From positions 1 to 35,849 of IMG/VR virus record IMGVR_UViG_3300023196_000696: DNA of 35,849 nucleotides; one strand, given 5' to 3'. The translations under genes were made by a program, and so were the position numbers. This document shows, in pieces, positions 27,501-35,744 of this stretch. The notes beneath the pieces were generated by a model, which was not told the DNA's origin, did no database searches, and saw only the letters and a program-made list of their open reading frames with translations. Every line of letters starts with the position of its first letter. The stretch's first letter is position 1. Source of the DNA: a virus.

Positions 27501-28378
27501 TTGGGATACTGCTCACGTAATTCTACGGATTCCTCCAACGATAAGTTTTTTTTGTTCGTTGGTTGAACTTTAAATCTATCTTTTATATCCACACCTTTTA
27601 ACTCTAAGGCATCTTTAAGAAGTGCTTTACCAGTCTCATCACTATTTTTCTGGATATTAGCTACAATACTTTTAGTTAAGTAAGATTCTGGGTCAATCCC
27701 TTTCATACCTTTTAAGTTAAACCCAAAGCCTGAACCTAAGGAACCTGAAGGCTTTACTAAAGGATTAGTAAATTGTGCAGCTCCTGCAAAACGCAATAAT
27801 CCTCCTGCAGTAGGTCCAGTTTCACTTGGTCCAGTTAAACTAAAGAAGGGTAGATTATTTATATCTGTGGGTTTATCAGGTGGGGGAGCTATAGGACCAT
27901 CTGTTAAACCTGGAGGAGATATGGGTGTGAAATCAGATGTATTAAGAGACTTCAACAATTCTCTTGGACTCATCAGTCCTAAGTTAGGAGGGGGTTTGCT
28001 TGATAAGGATGCTTTATAGTCTTCTTTTTGTTGAGCAATATCTAATTGTTCAGCTATGAGTTTATCTTTTATAGCTGTATTACTTTGTGTGTAGAGACCA
28101 GGGAGTATAGGTAATTTTTCATTATAGTCCAAAGATAGTCTAGGACTATAAGACTCTTCTAAAATAGTTTTAGTAAGACCGAGAGCACCAGCTTTCTTTT
28201 GTTTTTTAGTGGCAGCTTTGCGTCTTTTTATAAAACCTTTTATATCTTCTTCAGTTAGCTGTAAGTCTTCTGCAGCACGAGAGGGAGAACCTATACCAGA
28301 GTAATACATTTCCTCTGCTATAGGAGATAAATTCTTTTTAATATTTTGAAGAGGGCTTCCCGGCTTAAATTCTACCAT
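24500..28378 (-). CDS. 1292-aa probable internal virion (ejection) protein
   Basis: A very long, soluble, mostly helical protein in the position where podoviruses encode their large inner-core proteins. The N-terminus has a small basic helix-turn region (LQLTEEDIKGFIKRRKAATK), then a Pro-rich stretch (about 150-195). A globular segment around residues 385-490 (SPFFIDNVAAYFSKYPEKNG, GVTSPYGLSKTYKHPGVVGG, APLYGHVRSLEL, PGAYSQMRDLEDYG) could be an enzyme-like domain, but no catalytic motif is certain. The end is acidic (SFEEKSEEEMGAT). The ATG shares a base with the upstream stop (TAATG). Its length is similar to T7 gp16 (about 1300 aa), but no lytic transglycosylase motif is seen. Confidence 0.7.
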   Translation of the reverse strand: MVEFKPGSPLQNIKKNLSPIAEEMYYSGIGSPSRAAEDLQLTEEDIKGFIKRRKAATKKQKKAGALGLTKTILEESYSPRLSLDYNEKLPILPGLYTQSNTAIKDKLIAEQLDIAQQKEDYKASLSSKPPPNLGLMSPRELLKSLNTSDFTPISPPGLTDGPIAPPPDKPTDINNLPFFSLTGPSETGPTAGGLLRFAGAAQFTNPLVKPSGSLGSGFGFNLKGMKGIDPESYLTKSIVANIQKNSDETGKALLKDALELKGVDIKDRFKVQPTNKKNLSLEESVELREQYPKGEFINDGTEVKITLPEFDTNLPENSKVIKEALAKGNPKNLPVLRVKDLMMKEDLSGLGVSETKKSPFFIDNVAAYFSKYPEKNGFESVGYKRGIPAFKVAFSEQGVGLKAKGVTSPYGLSKTYKHPGVVGGEGDAPLYGHVRSLELKELAEDTVHPFTGEEIASKFGDSQRFPLAKLPGAYSQMRDLEDYGMLDSSKKVRLEKITRGGEDASIYDESTAGFNNYGIKSGTEEDDFIGDFIVQYPKNLSILNSSTVESLLTFKQRMQKINALLQLVPVPNISLQARIKDSGNFGTLLRGGIENNRMTIDDVLQFIKGEEVFQDYAKGTPSVSNLLDSSSSNTKILRAIEDSISKYAKVAIHNSFSSVNMKPITGEMFLPGLSKEVNSQLPNIYINTGVGEFSQTVKEFKGRAGEPVTIENLIDYIHTLAKIDAQSLILGTQKLTSKYKLQDVPGFASRPKIRLNNETGMFEPVPVTPAADRLDEIQDAINTNQILDIDGEASAIINDTGVINNIRDLISWNDLKGPELYKLYRASAAGNPKSLTSVNFPSELRDRLKSIELNWGKGKRIKRLGEEQFDTFKKSQFKSPEIMLENMRMQQRGDAILTPEQQMERFEFAHNLDEEIDTTRAFAYSDTATSKAFANLQKRPDKLIEISTLHNVKQAIQDGFDKLQFNTFTTMAELARWNVGVFDDAVTRKRYLESPFEGKISTSDKALYKLVTEDFEELGTLTNMFNKLPDLAKKSNIQERNAFQKFWNLYNEKFNLDELVGKFIKEDMTDRNGEFAKYFVDNFTRKHEVALSGVTMTSYNKYSNTQEILDLFSKEKSKNIYKHFQKTDSLFSNSRYNDEEYLQALVDASNRVRIIQYFKPPVGSSPLAYYAERKYNPFYLKYGMPSDRELDELVSKMPYTNSDGEVKQKNLGFSVQYGKYKIKALESLGLEPKVIRPDEDNPFTFLEVNLGETAAEKEALLERLNKTEIDLYSQYMPIPSFEEKSEEEMGAT

Positions 28379-31300
28379 TATTGTACCTGTAGTGTTTGAG
28401 TTTGTTCCCTTAAACTTTTTATAGTTTTATCAAGTTCTGGGGAATTATTCATCATCCGATTTGTCTGGTCAGACTCAGGACTACGTTGGGTTCCTACAGT
28501 AAATCCAGCAATTATATTACCGATTGCTCCCGCCCCTGTGAAGTATCTTAATAACTTTTTAGATTGTGTTTGAGGTTTACCTATGCCAGTCATAGCATCC
28601 GAGAATGCTTTACTAGCAAATAACTTAGCAACTCTACCTTGAGCACTTAATCTTGCCATACCAGATATAAATTTCTTTGGGTCTAGCGTAAACATGTTAC
28701 CAATAATCTGTGCACCCGCTAATGCTGAACCAGCATCTGCACCAGCAGTCTGTATTACACTGACATAATTCTGCATACCTGATAATAGTTCTTTGTCTGT
28801 AGAAGTTAAAATTTTATTAAAAATACCAGAACCATCCAGTTTTGTTATAATTTGATTTAATGCTGAAGGGTCTATAATGAGGTCCCCAACTTCGGAGTAA
28901 GCACTATTTTTTTCTGTTACCTCTTTGTATACACCACTTTGTTTAGAGAATACATAATCAAGCAATCCTGCTCTCATATTTTCTATTTCTAATTTTTGTT
29001 GAGGTTTAGGCATCTTACTTACTATGTCCATCATAGTATCAACTGTTTTAGTTAAATCTAATTCGTTTCCTTTGGCAACAATATTATCAAATACAGTTTT
29101 CAATTCTGTATTTTTAATACGTGAACCAAGAGCTAATTGAGAAGCTACATCAGCACTTTCAAGTTTTGCTATTGTTTCTAAGTCTTTAAATATTGATGCT
29201 TTGTTTATACCTAAACTTTGTATTTCCCTAGGACTATAAGATTCAATATATTTCTTTATATCTGCTGCAGAATCAATTTTGACTCCGCTCACATCTGCTG
29301 CACCTTTTAGCTTATTACTTATAATATCAGCAAAAGCTATTTTTATTTTAGACATAGGACCAATAGGGGTATTTTTCCCTTTGAAGTTCTTTAATATATA
29401 GTCTTCTTGGAATGCTATATTACTAAGAGTCTTCTGTACAGGTTGCTTTCTGCCTCCTGACCCAGGGGCTATGCCTATAGCTTCTGGTATAGTTGTACCC
29501 TCATCACCAGTCTTGGCAGCTATCCTAGATTGTATCTGCACTCCTGTTTCTGTTACTTCAAAGGTTTTCTTATAAAATGCATTAGCACTTCCTATTAGTT
29601 CCTTTAGTCCCGTAATAGCAGGTTTATTTTTAGGTGTAATCGGATTAGCTATTTCTTCCAATAGCGCTGTTCTTAATCCTTGTGTAAAAGAAGCTAATTG
29701 TGGATTGGCGGCTGTACCAACATCTTTACCAAATACTCCTTTTGACATTTGCCCTAACAACACGGCATATCCATGTAATAATTGAGCAGGAGTTTTTATT
29801 TCTATATCATTAGTTTCTAAGTACTTTGCGTATTCGGGGTGATTTTTCTTTAGCTGTATAACAGCTTTTTCTACACTTTTTCCTGAAAGAACTCTAGTTT
29901 TACCACTAAGCGCACCTAAGTTCATTAAATCAGCTACTATAGAGTCTACTTTAGGTTCTCCTGTAGCTATGGGAGTGCTCCCAGCTTGAATAGGGCTTCC
30001 TGCAGTTTGCTTACTAACAGGAACAGTAGTTTTCACTTCTCTGCTTACAAGTAAGCTTCTTATCTTCTCTAGGTTAAAAGAGCTATTGCCTATCTTATCA
30101 AATATATCTTTATACATACCCCTGGATTCAGTCATACGTAAATTAAAAAATAAATCCTCTAATTCATTTAATTTTAGCCCTAATCCTTCATAATCTACAA
30201 CAGTCTTTCCCTCTTTCATATTCTTAAGCATAGTACCCATGCCTGCCATAGCAGACCTGAATTGAGAAAAGTTGCCTGCTCCTATGTTACCTCTAAACTC
30301 TTTAAGATAATTAACAGCACTCTGCATCTGTGAACGAAGCACTTTAGGTATAATCACAGAAGTTTGTTCAGCTAGTGATGCCAACCTAGATATTTTTTTA
30401 TCCATAGTTCTCTGCGGAAGAATAGTTGGAACTAATCCTTTTTTATCTGCAAAATCTTCTGCTTTAATTGCAGATTCATAAATGTTACTACTTTCAGGTG
30501 TAAAATTTTCTCTAAGCCTGCCTAAAGAACCTTTTAGTTTATCTACTAAAGCTAATGGAAATGATATCACTGTGCCAAATATACCACGTAGTTCCATATT
30601 AAATTCTTCCTGAGATATATCTGCTTTTTTACCCATTAGTTTTTTAAATGCTTCTCCTGCTTTTGGGTCAGTTATTATCTTTTTTACATTCTCCACAAAT
30701 GAACCGAACTCTTCAGCATCTTCTCCTCGCAACCCAAGTTGCTCTTGTATGAACTGTCTGCCTCTTTCTGCACCTTTGTTAGTTGTATATAACAAGTACC
30801 CTAATCCCGCTATAGCAATTACAGGAGCAGCTACGGCTCCTACTAAAGCAGGAGTTAAAGCAGCTAAAGATGTTAATGCTGTTGTTGTTAGTATAGATGT
30901 TCCAACTGCAACTGAATCAGATACTACTTCATACCCTAACATAGGAAAATATTTTTGTACGTAATCAAGAGTGTTTTGTGTTGGACTCGTAAAAGGTGTA
31001 AAACTACCGTCAGCCTTCTTAAGACTTACATAATATTTATCTTGAAAGAAATCAGCATCTTTATCTTCAATAACTTTATAATTACCTTCTCCTACTTGTG
31101 CTTTTAGGGCATTTTCAAATTGGTCTTTATTATCAGCAAAGCCTGTTATAGCTTGACCATCAAAGCCTAGTATATTAGACACTTCCTCATTATTCATCTC
31201 AAAAGTGCCCCCCATATCAGTAGCAACTTTTGATATACGGTCAATACGTGCAGCGTCCATTTTTTCTTTATTACGTTGCACAGCATCAGCATCCATTGTT

Positions 31301-31488
31301 TTCATTTCAAATGGTGTGGCATCTCCGCCTATGCCAAATGGCAGCTCAAAGGGACCAACATAAGGTTCATTAAATATAGGCTCAAGGTCTGGTTTTTTTT
31401 CAGTGACTGCAATGCCTTGAGGAACTTGAGCAGTAGTACCCATTTGATTCTGTAAACTTTTTATAGTCTTATCTAATTCATTATCCAT
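28378..31488 (-). CDS. 1036-aa probable internal virion protein with membrane segment
   Basis: A long helical protein. Residues about 192-234 are strongly hydrophobic (SVAVGTSILTTTALTSLAAL, then VGAVAAPVIAIAGLGYLLY), enough for two spans, which would suit a protein that inserts into the host envelope during DNA delivery. The motif ELDKTIKSL occurs at both ends (residues 4-12 and 1018-1026), with the DNA also conserved. The rest is rich in Lys, Ala and Gly helices without catalytic motifs. It lies between two other large late genes and overlaps both by one base. Function is inferred from size, place and composition. Confidence 0.7.
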   Translation of the reverse strand: MDNELDKTIKSLQNQMGTTAQVPQGIAVTEKKPDLEPIFNEPYVGPFELPFGIGGDATPFEMKTMDADAVQRNKEKMDAARIDRISKVATDMGGTFEMNNEEVSNILGFDGQAITGFADNKDQFENALKAQVGEGNYKVIEDKDADFFQDKYYVSLKKADGSFTPFTSPTQNTLDYVQKYFPMLGYEVVSDSVAVGTSILTTTALTSLAALTPALVGAVAAPVIAIAGLGYLLYTTNKGAERGRQFIQEQLGLRGEDAEEFGSFVENVKKIITDPKAGEAFKKLMGKKADISQEEFNMELRGIFGTVISFPLALVDKLKGSLGRLRENFTPESSNIYESAIKAEDFADKKGLVPTILPQRTMDKKISRLASLAEQTSVIIPKVLRSQMQSAVNYLKEFRGNIGAGNFSQFRSAMAGMGTMLKNMKEGKTVVDYEGLGLKLNELEDLFFNLRMTESRGMYKDIFDKIGNSSFNLEKIRSLLVSREVKTTVPVSKQTAGSPIQAGSTPIATGEPKVDSIVADLMNLGALSGKTRVLSGKSVEKAVIQLKKNHPEYAKYLETNDIEIKTPAQLLHGYAVLLGQMSKGVFGKDVGTAANPQLASFTQGLRTALLEEIANPITPKNKPAITGLKELIGSANAFYKKTFEVTETGVQIQSRIAAKTGDEGTTIPEAIGIAPGSGGRKQPVQKTLSNIAFQEDYILKNFKGKNTPIGPMSKIKIAFADIISNKLKGAADVSGVKIDSAADIKKYIESYSPREIQSLGINKASIFKDLETIAKLESADVASQLALGSRIKNTELKTVFDNIVAKGNELDLTKTVDTMMDIVSKMPKPQQKLEIENMRAGLLDYVFSKQSGVYKEVTEKNSAYSEVGDLIIDPSALNQIITKLDGSGIFNKILTSTDKELLSGMQNYVSVIQTAGADAGSALAGAQIIGNMFTLDPKKFISGMARLSAQGRVAKLFASKAFSDAMTGIGKPQTQSKKLLRYFTGAGAIGNIIAGFTVGTQRSPESDQTNRMMNNSPELDKTIKSLREQTQTLQVQ

Positions 31489-33038
31489 TATGTTCTACTA
31501 CCGCCTGCTTGAAGTAAGAAAGGATTAGCTGTTGCTCTCTCTTTATAATCATCTAGGCTTTTATAACGAGGGTCTAAAGATGCTTGATATGCTGCAACAG
31601 AGTTTTTAGCTAATATCATGGCTTGGGCAACCTGCCTTTGCATTGCTGGGTCTGCTGAAGCAACATTTAATTGTTGAGATTTCACCAATTCATCAAATAC
31701 CATCTTTGCCACTGAAGGTTTATTAATTGCCAGTACCTCATCTTCTCCCACCTCTATTATTTTCATGCCTCCTGGCTTACCAGCACCTGTGTTAACAGCA
31801 AAAGCACTAGCCATAGATGTTACAAATTGTCTTTCTAATCCTGTTATAGCAGCCATTGCACGTGTGCTACCTATAGTTTTGTCATTTAGTATACCTAAAT
31901 ACTTTTCAATTAATACTTTATCTTGGTCAGATATTCTAGGGTCTTTAAATATAGCATCTTTTGCCCCTTTAAAGAATAGTATAGCACTTTGTAAAGAATC
32001 TTGCAACTCTCCACCTCCCAACGCATCAGATAGTACATTGGCTCCTGCCATATCACTGAAGTCTGTGAGCTTCATTCTTAACTGTCCAATAAAGTTAAAT
32101 GCGTTAGGATACTTAGCTAAAGTTTTTCTTATCTTACCAACTCTTTCAAGGTTGCCGTAGTTTGTTTTTATTAACTCTTCGTTGTCTCCTTCTATTGTTG
32201 CACTTGGAGCAGCTAATTTACCACCTACATATCTAGGTATAGTTTCAAGTCTAGGTCCGTCTTCACCATACATTATTATTCCCATCTCTCCTTTTGCACC
32301 TTTTTGTGGTGGGTTGAGGACTGCTTGTTCTGCCAATGCTCTTAGTTCTGCTTCAGATTTATTTTCATTCCCTGGTTGGGAACGTATGACATTTATCATA
32401 CTACTTAATCTCTGTTGGAACGGGCTACCGCCTGAAGGAGGACCTGATATTCCTTTAGATAATGCTTCTGGAGTTGCTCTTTGAGTTACATTCAACTCTG
32501 GCATATCAAATGTATTTGATAATACTTTTTTAACTTGGTCTACTGGTAAGTTACTTCTTTGAGCAAACATCTCGACCACTTGGTCTGGAGAGTAAAACTT
32601 AAATAAATTTTTAAATGAATTAAATACGGAATCATTGGATGCATTTTTAGGAGCAATATCCACAGATTCTGTTTTAGTAACTTCTGGCATAGCAACTGGG
32701 GCTAATTTATCAACATCAACTTTAGATACAGGTATATTATTATTATAAGATGACAACATATTTGTAACTATTTTACTAGCTTTATCTACGCTTTTGCCAC
32801 TTAACTTATATGCTTGTTCAGCTATACCTGTATCAACATTAAAAGATGCAGCTATAGTTTTTATTTTGTCTGCATCCGATAAAGCCGCTTTTTGTTTTTC
32901 TTGTATAGAGGAAGCTCTAGCATTATAAATCTTGCCTATATTATCCATACGTTCAACAGCATTTTGCATCGGAGCCTCTAGTCCCTGTTGTAATACAGGT
33001 AATGCCCCTCTCATTATACCACCTAGTGTTATTCCCAT
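31488..33038 (-). CDS. 516-aa probable virion structural protein
   Basis: Starts MGITLGGIMRGALPVLQQGL and continues with a helical, Ala/Lys-rich body. A region around residues 45-95 (KIKTIAASFNVDTGIAEQAY, SGKSVDKASKIVTNML) and 150-175 (YSPDQVVEMFAQRSNLPVDQ) looks like repeated helical hairpins. The C-terminal third includes ERQFVTSMASAFAVNTGAGK and DPRYKSLDDYKERATANPFL. No enzyme motif. It is linked by TAATG to both neighbours. Probably part of the inner virion or tail complex together with the two larger downstream products. Confidence 0.75.
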   Translation of the reverse strand: MGITLGGIMRGALPVLQQGLEAPMQNAVERMDNIGKIYNARASSIQEKQKAALSDADKIKTIAASFNVDTGIAEQAYKLSGKSVDKASKIVTNMLSSYNNNIPVSKVDVDKLAPVAMPEVTKTESVDIAPKNASNDSVFNSFKNLFKFYSPDQVVEMFAQRSNLPVDQVKKVLSNTFDMPELNVTQRATPEALSKGISGPPSGGSPFQQRLSSMINVIRSQPGNENKSEAELRALAEQAVLNPPQKGAKGEMGIIMYGEDGPRLETIPRYVGGKLAAPSATIEGDNEELIKTNYGNLERVGKIRKTLAKYPNAFNFIGQLRMKLTDFSDMAGANVLSDALGGGELQDSLQSAILFFKGAKDAIFKDPRISDQDKVLIEKYLGILNDKTIGSTRAMAAITGLERQFVTSMASAFAVNTGAGKPGGMKIIEVGEDEVLAINKPSVAKMVFDELVKSQQLNVASADPAMQRQVAQAMILAKNSVAAYQASLDPRYKSLDDYKERATANPFLLQAGGSRT

Positions 33039-33589
33039 TACATAGCTCCTTGTTTAGCCATTAGTCCTTGAGGCTGTTCCATAGGAAGTTCCTCTGTATT
33101 ATCTTCTTTCATTTTATCTGAAAATCCTTTTACTGATTCTGCCTCGAAATCACCTTTATCTTTCTTAAATTGCGCTATCTGTTGTAATCCTTTGTCAATC
33201 ATAGAATCTTGATTCTTTATAACTTTATAATCTACTCCAGCCTGTTCCGATAAATGCATAATTAACATAGTCAAATCCTCACCAACTAGTATAGCTGTAT
33301 CAGGGGTCATAAGTCCTTCAGAGAATCCTGCTAATAATAAAGAATCTACAATAGTAGCAATAGGTATCTGTGCATCAACTAAACTTATTAATTTATCCGC
33401 TGTAGCATCCTCTTCAAATTTATCCATAAAGTAGTCCATAACTTCATCTGGACTATTTAACATTGCAGGTTTATCCCACGGATAAATACCTGGAGTTTTA
33501 GTTAAAGATTGTCCTGGGATAGCAGTATCGAACGAAGAGCGTTCTTTACCACTAGGAAGTGCCATAGTGTCGTTTAATTGAATATCCAT
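33038..33589 (-). CDS. 183-aa probable structural or chaperone protein
   Basis: The product begins MDIQLNDTMALPSGKERSSF and has the block PGQSLTKTPGIYPWDKPAML (about residues 25-44), followed by a helical domain (VMDYFMDKFEEDATADKLIS, IVDSLLLAGFSEGLMTPDTA). The 'GQSLT..PG.yPWD.P' plus 'gf.eGlmtpD.a' pattern is shared with marine myo- and podovirus proteins of unknown function. The tail is acidic and Met/Gln-rich. The stop shares a base with the next ATG, and three bases separate it from the upstream gene. Confidence 0.82.
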   Translation of the reverse strand: MDIQLNDTMALPSGKERSSFDTAIPGQSLTKTPGIYPWDKPAMLNSPDEVMDYFMDKFEEDATADKLISLVDAQIPIATIVDSLLLAGFSEGLMTPDTAILVGEDLTMLIMHLSEQAGVDYKVIKNQDSMIDKGLQQIAQFKKDKGDFEAESVKGFSDKMKEDNTEELPMEQPQGLMAKQGAM

Positions 33590-33591
33590 TT

Positions 33592-33855
33592 TTATGCCTT
33601 AGATGTTAGTAGACCTAGTTGTTTTTTGAGGATAGAGTTATATATACTTTGAGGTCCATACGCTCCTGTGTTTACAGCAGCAGGTTTAGATTTCTGTCCA
33701 TAGTAGCTAGACCTTCTTCTTTGAGGTCTGCCAAATTTTTCATATATGTTTACGTCTGGTGGAGTTTTTAATGCTTCTTGTTTTGGAAGTTGGCTGCTTT
33801 TTCCAAACTTACTCATTACTAAATTGGTAGCTATTGGTGCGATAAGGCTCATCAT
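33592..33855 (-). CDS. 87-aa small protein
   Basis: Starts with ATGATG (either codon may be used; MMSLIAPIATNLVMSKFGKS). A short hydrophobic start is followed by a Pro/Arg/Tyr-rich disordered part (PPDVNIYEKFGRPQRRRSSY) and a helix at the end (SIYNSILKKQLGLL). No family is recognised. It lies between the Gln/Asn-rich repeat protein gene (12 bases away) and the 183-aa gene, so it is probably a minor virion or assembly component. Confidence 0.75.
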   Translation of the reverse strand: MMSLIAPIATNLVMSKFGKSSQLPKQEALKTPPDVNIYEKFGRPQRRRSSYYGQKSKPAAVNTGAYGPQSIYNSILKKQLGLLTSKA

Positions 33856-33867
33856 CTTTAGGTTTTC

Positions 33868-35733
33868 CTAGCTTGCGTTAATTGCTGCAATACCTAAAGC
33901 AGATATGAAACCACCTATAGCATTAGATGATTTCTCATCTAAGTATTGATTATATAAATCAGAAGTAACATCTGCGTCTAGTATTGCCATAGCATAATTA
34001 AATGCTCTATCTTGTGAGTTTTCAGCAGAAGTATATGCATAATCTGCCTCATCTCTGTATTGTTGCCAAATGTTATTTAGTGCAGTATTAGATATGTTAA
34101 GATAATTAGCTGCATTTAATTGATTAGCTGCATTTACCGCAGCAGTATTAGCAGTGTTAACATTTCTACGCCATGTGGCGTTAGATTGTGCAATCTCTAT
34201 AGCATTTTTAGTATTAAATTGCTCCCTACTATTTTGCATTGTAGCACGAAATTGATTTAATGCATTTGCTTGCCCTGAGTTAAACTGTTGTTGTGCATTA
34301 AATTGACTTGAGTTTAACTTATTTATATCAGCAGTCAAAGACTCAAAGAATTGATTTACTTGATTCTGGCTTGTAGCATTAAAGTTTTGTGCTGCATTCT
34401 GTGCAGCTTGGTCTGATAATAAAGACTGTAGCTTCGCTTGTTGGTTCAAAACTTCTGTCTGCTGTGAATTAGTCAAGTTAGACATATCCATTTGCATAAA
34501 GTTTTGAGCATTCATAACTTGTGCTTGTTGTCTATTATTAAGATTTGCCATATCCATTTGAGCAAAAGTTGCAGCATTAGATAAGGCGGTTGCTTGTGAG
34601 TTGTTTAAATTTTGAAGATTAACTGTTTCCATAACCTTCGCATTTGCAAACACACGTTGTTGCTCTTGAGTAAAGTTCACGTTAGCGGCTTCAGCATATT
34701 TTTCAGCGTTGAGGATATTTGCTTGCTGTTGGTTGGAGAGTGATTGTCCAGCTAGAGCGGCTTGAACTTGCATCTTTGCAAGAGCGGTTTGTTGTCTATT
34801 GGAAGTATTAGCCAATGACACATTTAAGTTATTTTGAGTATTTGTTAAGTTAGCCTGCTGTTGATTGTCCATTATCTTTACAGCAGTTTGGTAGTATGTC
34901 TGGGCATCAGCTGTTGCTATTGGTACAGAAGCTTCTAATACAGCTTGTGTTATAGCTGCTCCAGCCATTGATGATGCAGCGAGTCCTCTTTGAGCCATCT
35001 GTGCAGTTGCATTACGAACTATTCCAGCAGCCCACGCTGGTACTTGACCATTATCAAATTGTTGGGATATACGAGTAAGTTGTCCTTGGACAGTCATATC
35101 ATCTGTGACTGTCATAGTTGCACCTTGTACATTACTTACAAAGTCTGATTGTGCCGCTGTGGTATCACCTAAGAAAGATGTGTCTGCTACAGCACCAGAT
35201 ATAACTTCTGGTGAGGTTACTGCTCTTGCTGTAGTGCCTGCTTGATTAATTTGTCCCTGTGCAACTCCTTGTTGTGCTTGTGCTTGTGCATCAGTAGAAA
35301 CTGTGCCTTGTTGTCCTGTTGCTTGTGCTCCCTGGGATACAGTTCCTTGTTGTGCAATTGCAGTTGGTGTTGTTGTTCCTATTAAGCTAGGGTCAACAGT
35401 AGCCGCAGGAGATACTGTTGGACCTGTTGCCATAGCAGTTTGAGCTTGAGATATAGGTACATCAGGTGTTCCTTGAAGAGCATATGCCTCTGGAGATATT
35501 TCTTCTCCTGGTTGTATGCTTTGTGATTGAGGAGTATATTGTCCTTGGGCAGGCATCACAGGGTTAGTAACCTGTTTACCCATGTATTCATCTACATTTT
35601 CATTGGTGGTTGTTGCCATATCTCTTCCTGTACTACTATTACCGAATGTACTAAAATCAAAGTTTGGTGAACTAGGGTCTGTGCCCTCTCTCATTGCCTT
35701 ATCATAAGCTTCTCTACTTGTATAAGAACTCAT
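33868..35733 (-). CDS. 621-aa Gln/Asn/Ala-rich repeat protein, probable virion protein
   Basis: I start at the ATG at 35733 (MSSYTSREAYDKAMREG), because the longer GTG frame to 35820 runs through the coding end of the upstream gene. No strong ribosome site is visible. The N-terminal third is low-complexity Gln/Thr/Ala (QGTVSQGAQATGQQGTVST). The middle has at least six imperfect repeats of about 22 residues with the pattern NLNNRQQAQVMNAQNFMQMD, likely a long coiled or solenoid rod. The end has WRRNVNTANTAAVNAANQLN and a Tyr/Trp-containing block. This protein type is common in uncultured marine phages, presumably virion-associated. Confidence 0.8.
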   Translation of the reverse strand: MSSYTSREAYDKAMREGTDPSSPNFDFSTFGNSSTGRDMATTTNENVDEYMGKQVTNPVMPAQGQYTPQSQSIQPGEEISPEAYALQGTPDVPISQAQTAMATGPTVSPAATVDPSLIGTTTPTAIAQQGTVSQGAQATGQQGTVSTDAQAQAQQGVAQGQINQAGTTARAVTSPEVISGAVADTSFLGDTTAAQSDFVSNVQGATMTVTDDMTVQGQLTRISQQFDNGQVPAWAAGIVRNATAQMAQRGLAASSMAGAAITQAVLEASVPIATADAQTYYQTAVKIMDNQQQANLTNTQNNLNVSLANTSNRQQTALAKMQVQAALAGQSLSNQQQANILNAEKYAEAANVNFTQEQQRVFANAKVMETVNLQNLNNSQATALSNAATFAQMDMANLNNRQQAQVMNAQNFMQMDMSNLTNSQQTEVLNQQAKLQSLLSDQAAQNAAQNFNATSQNQVNQFFESLTADINKLNSSQFNAQQQFNSGQANALNQFRATMQNSREQFNTKNAIEIAQSNATWRRNVNTANTAAVNAANQLNAANYLNISNTALNNIWQQYRDEADYAYTSAENSQDRAFNYAMAILDADVTSDLYNQYLDEKSSNAIGGFISALGIAAINAS

Positions 35734-35744
35734 CTGTACACTGC

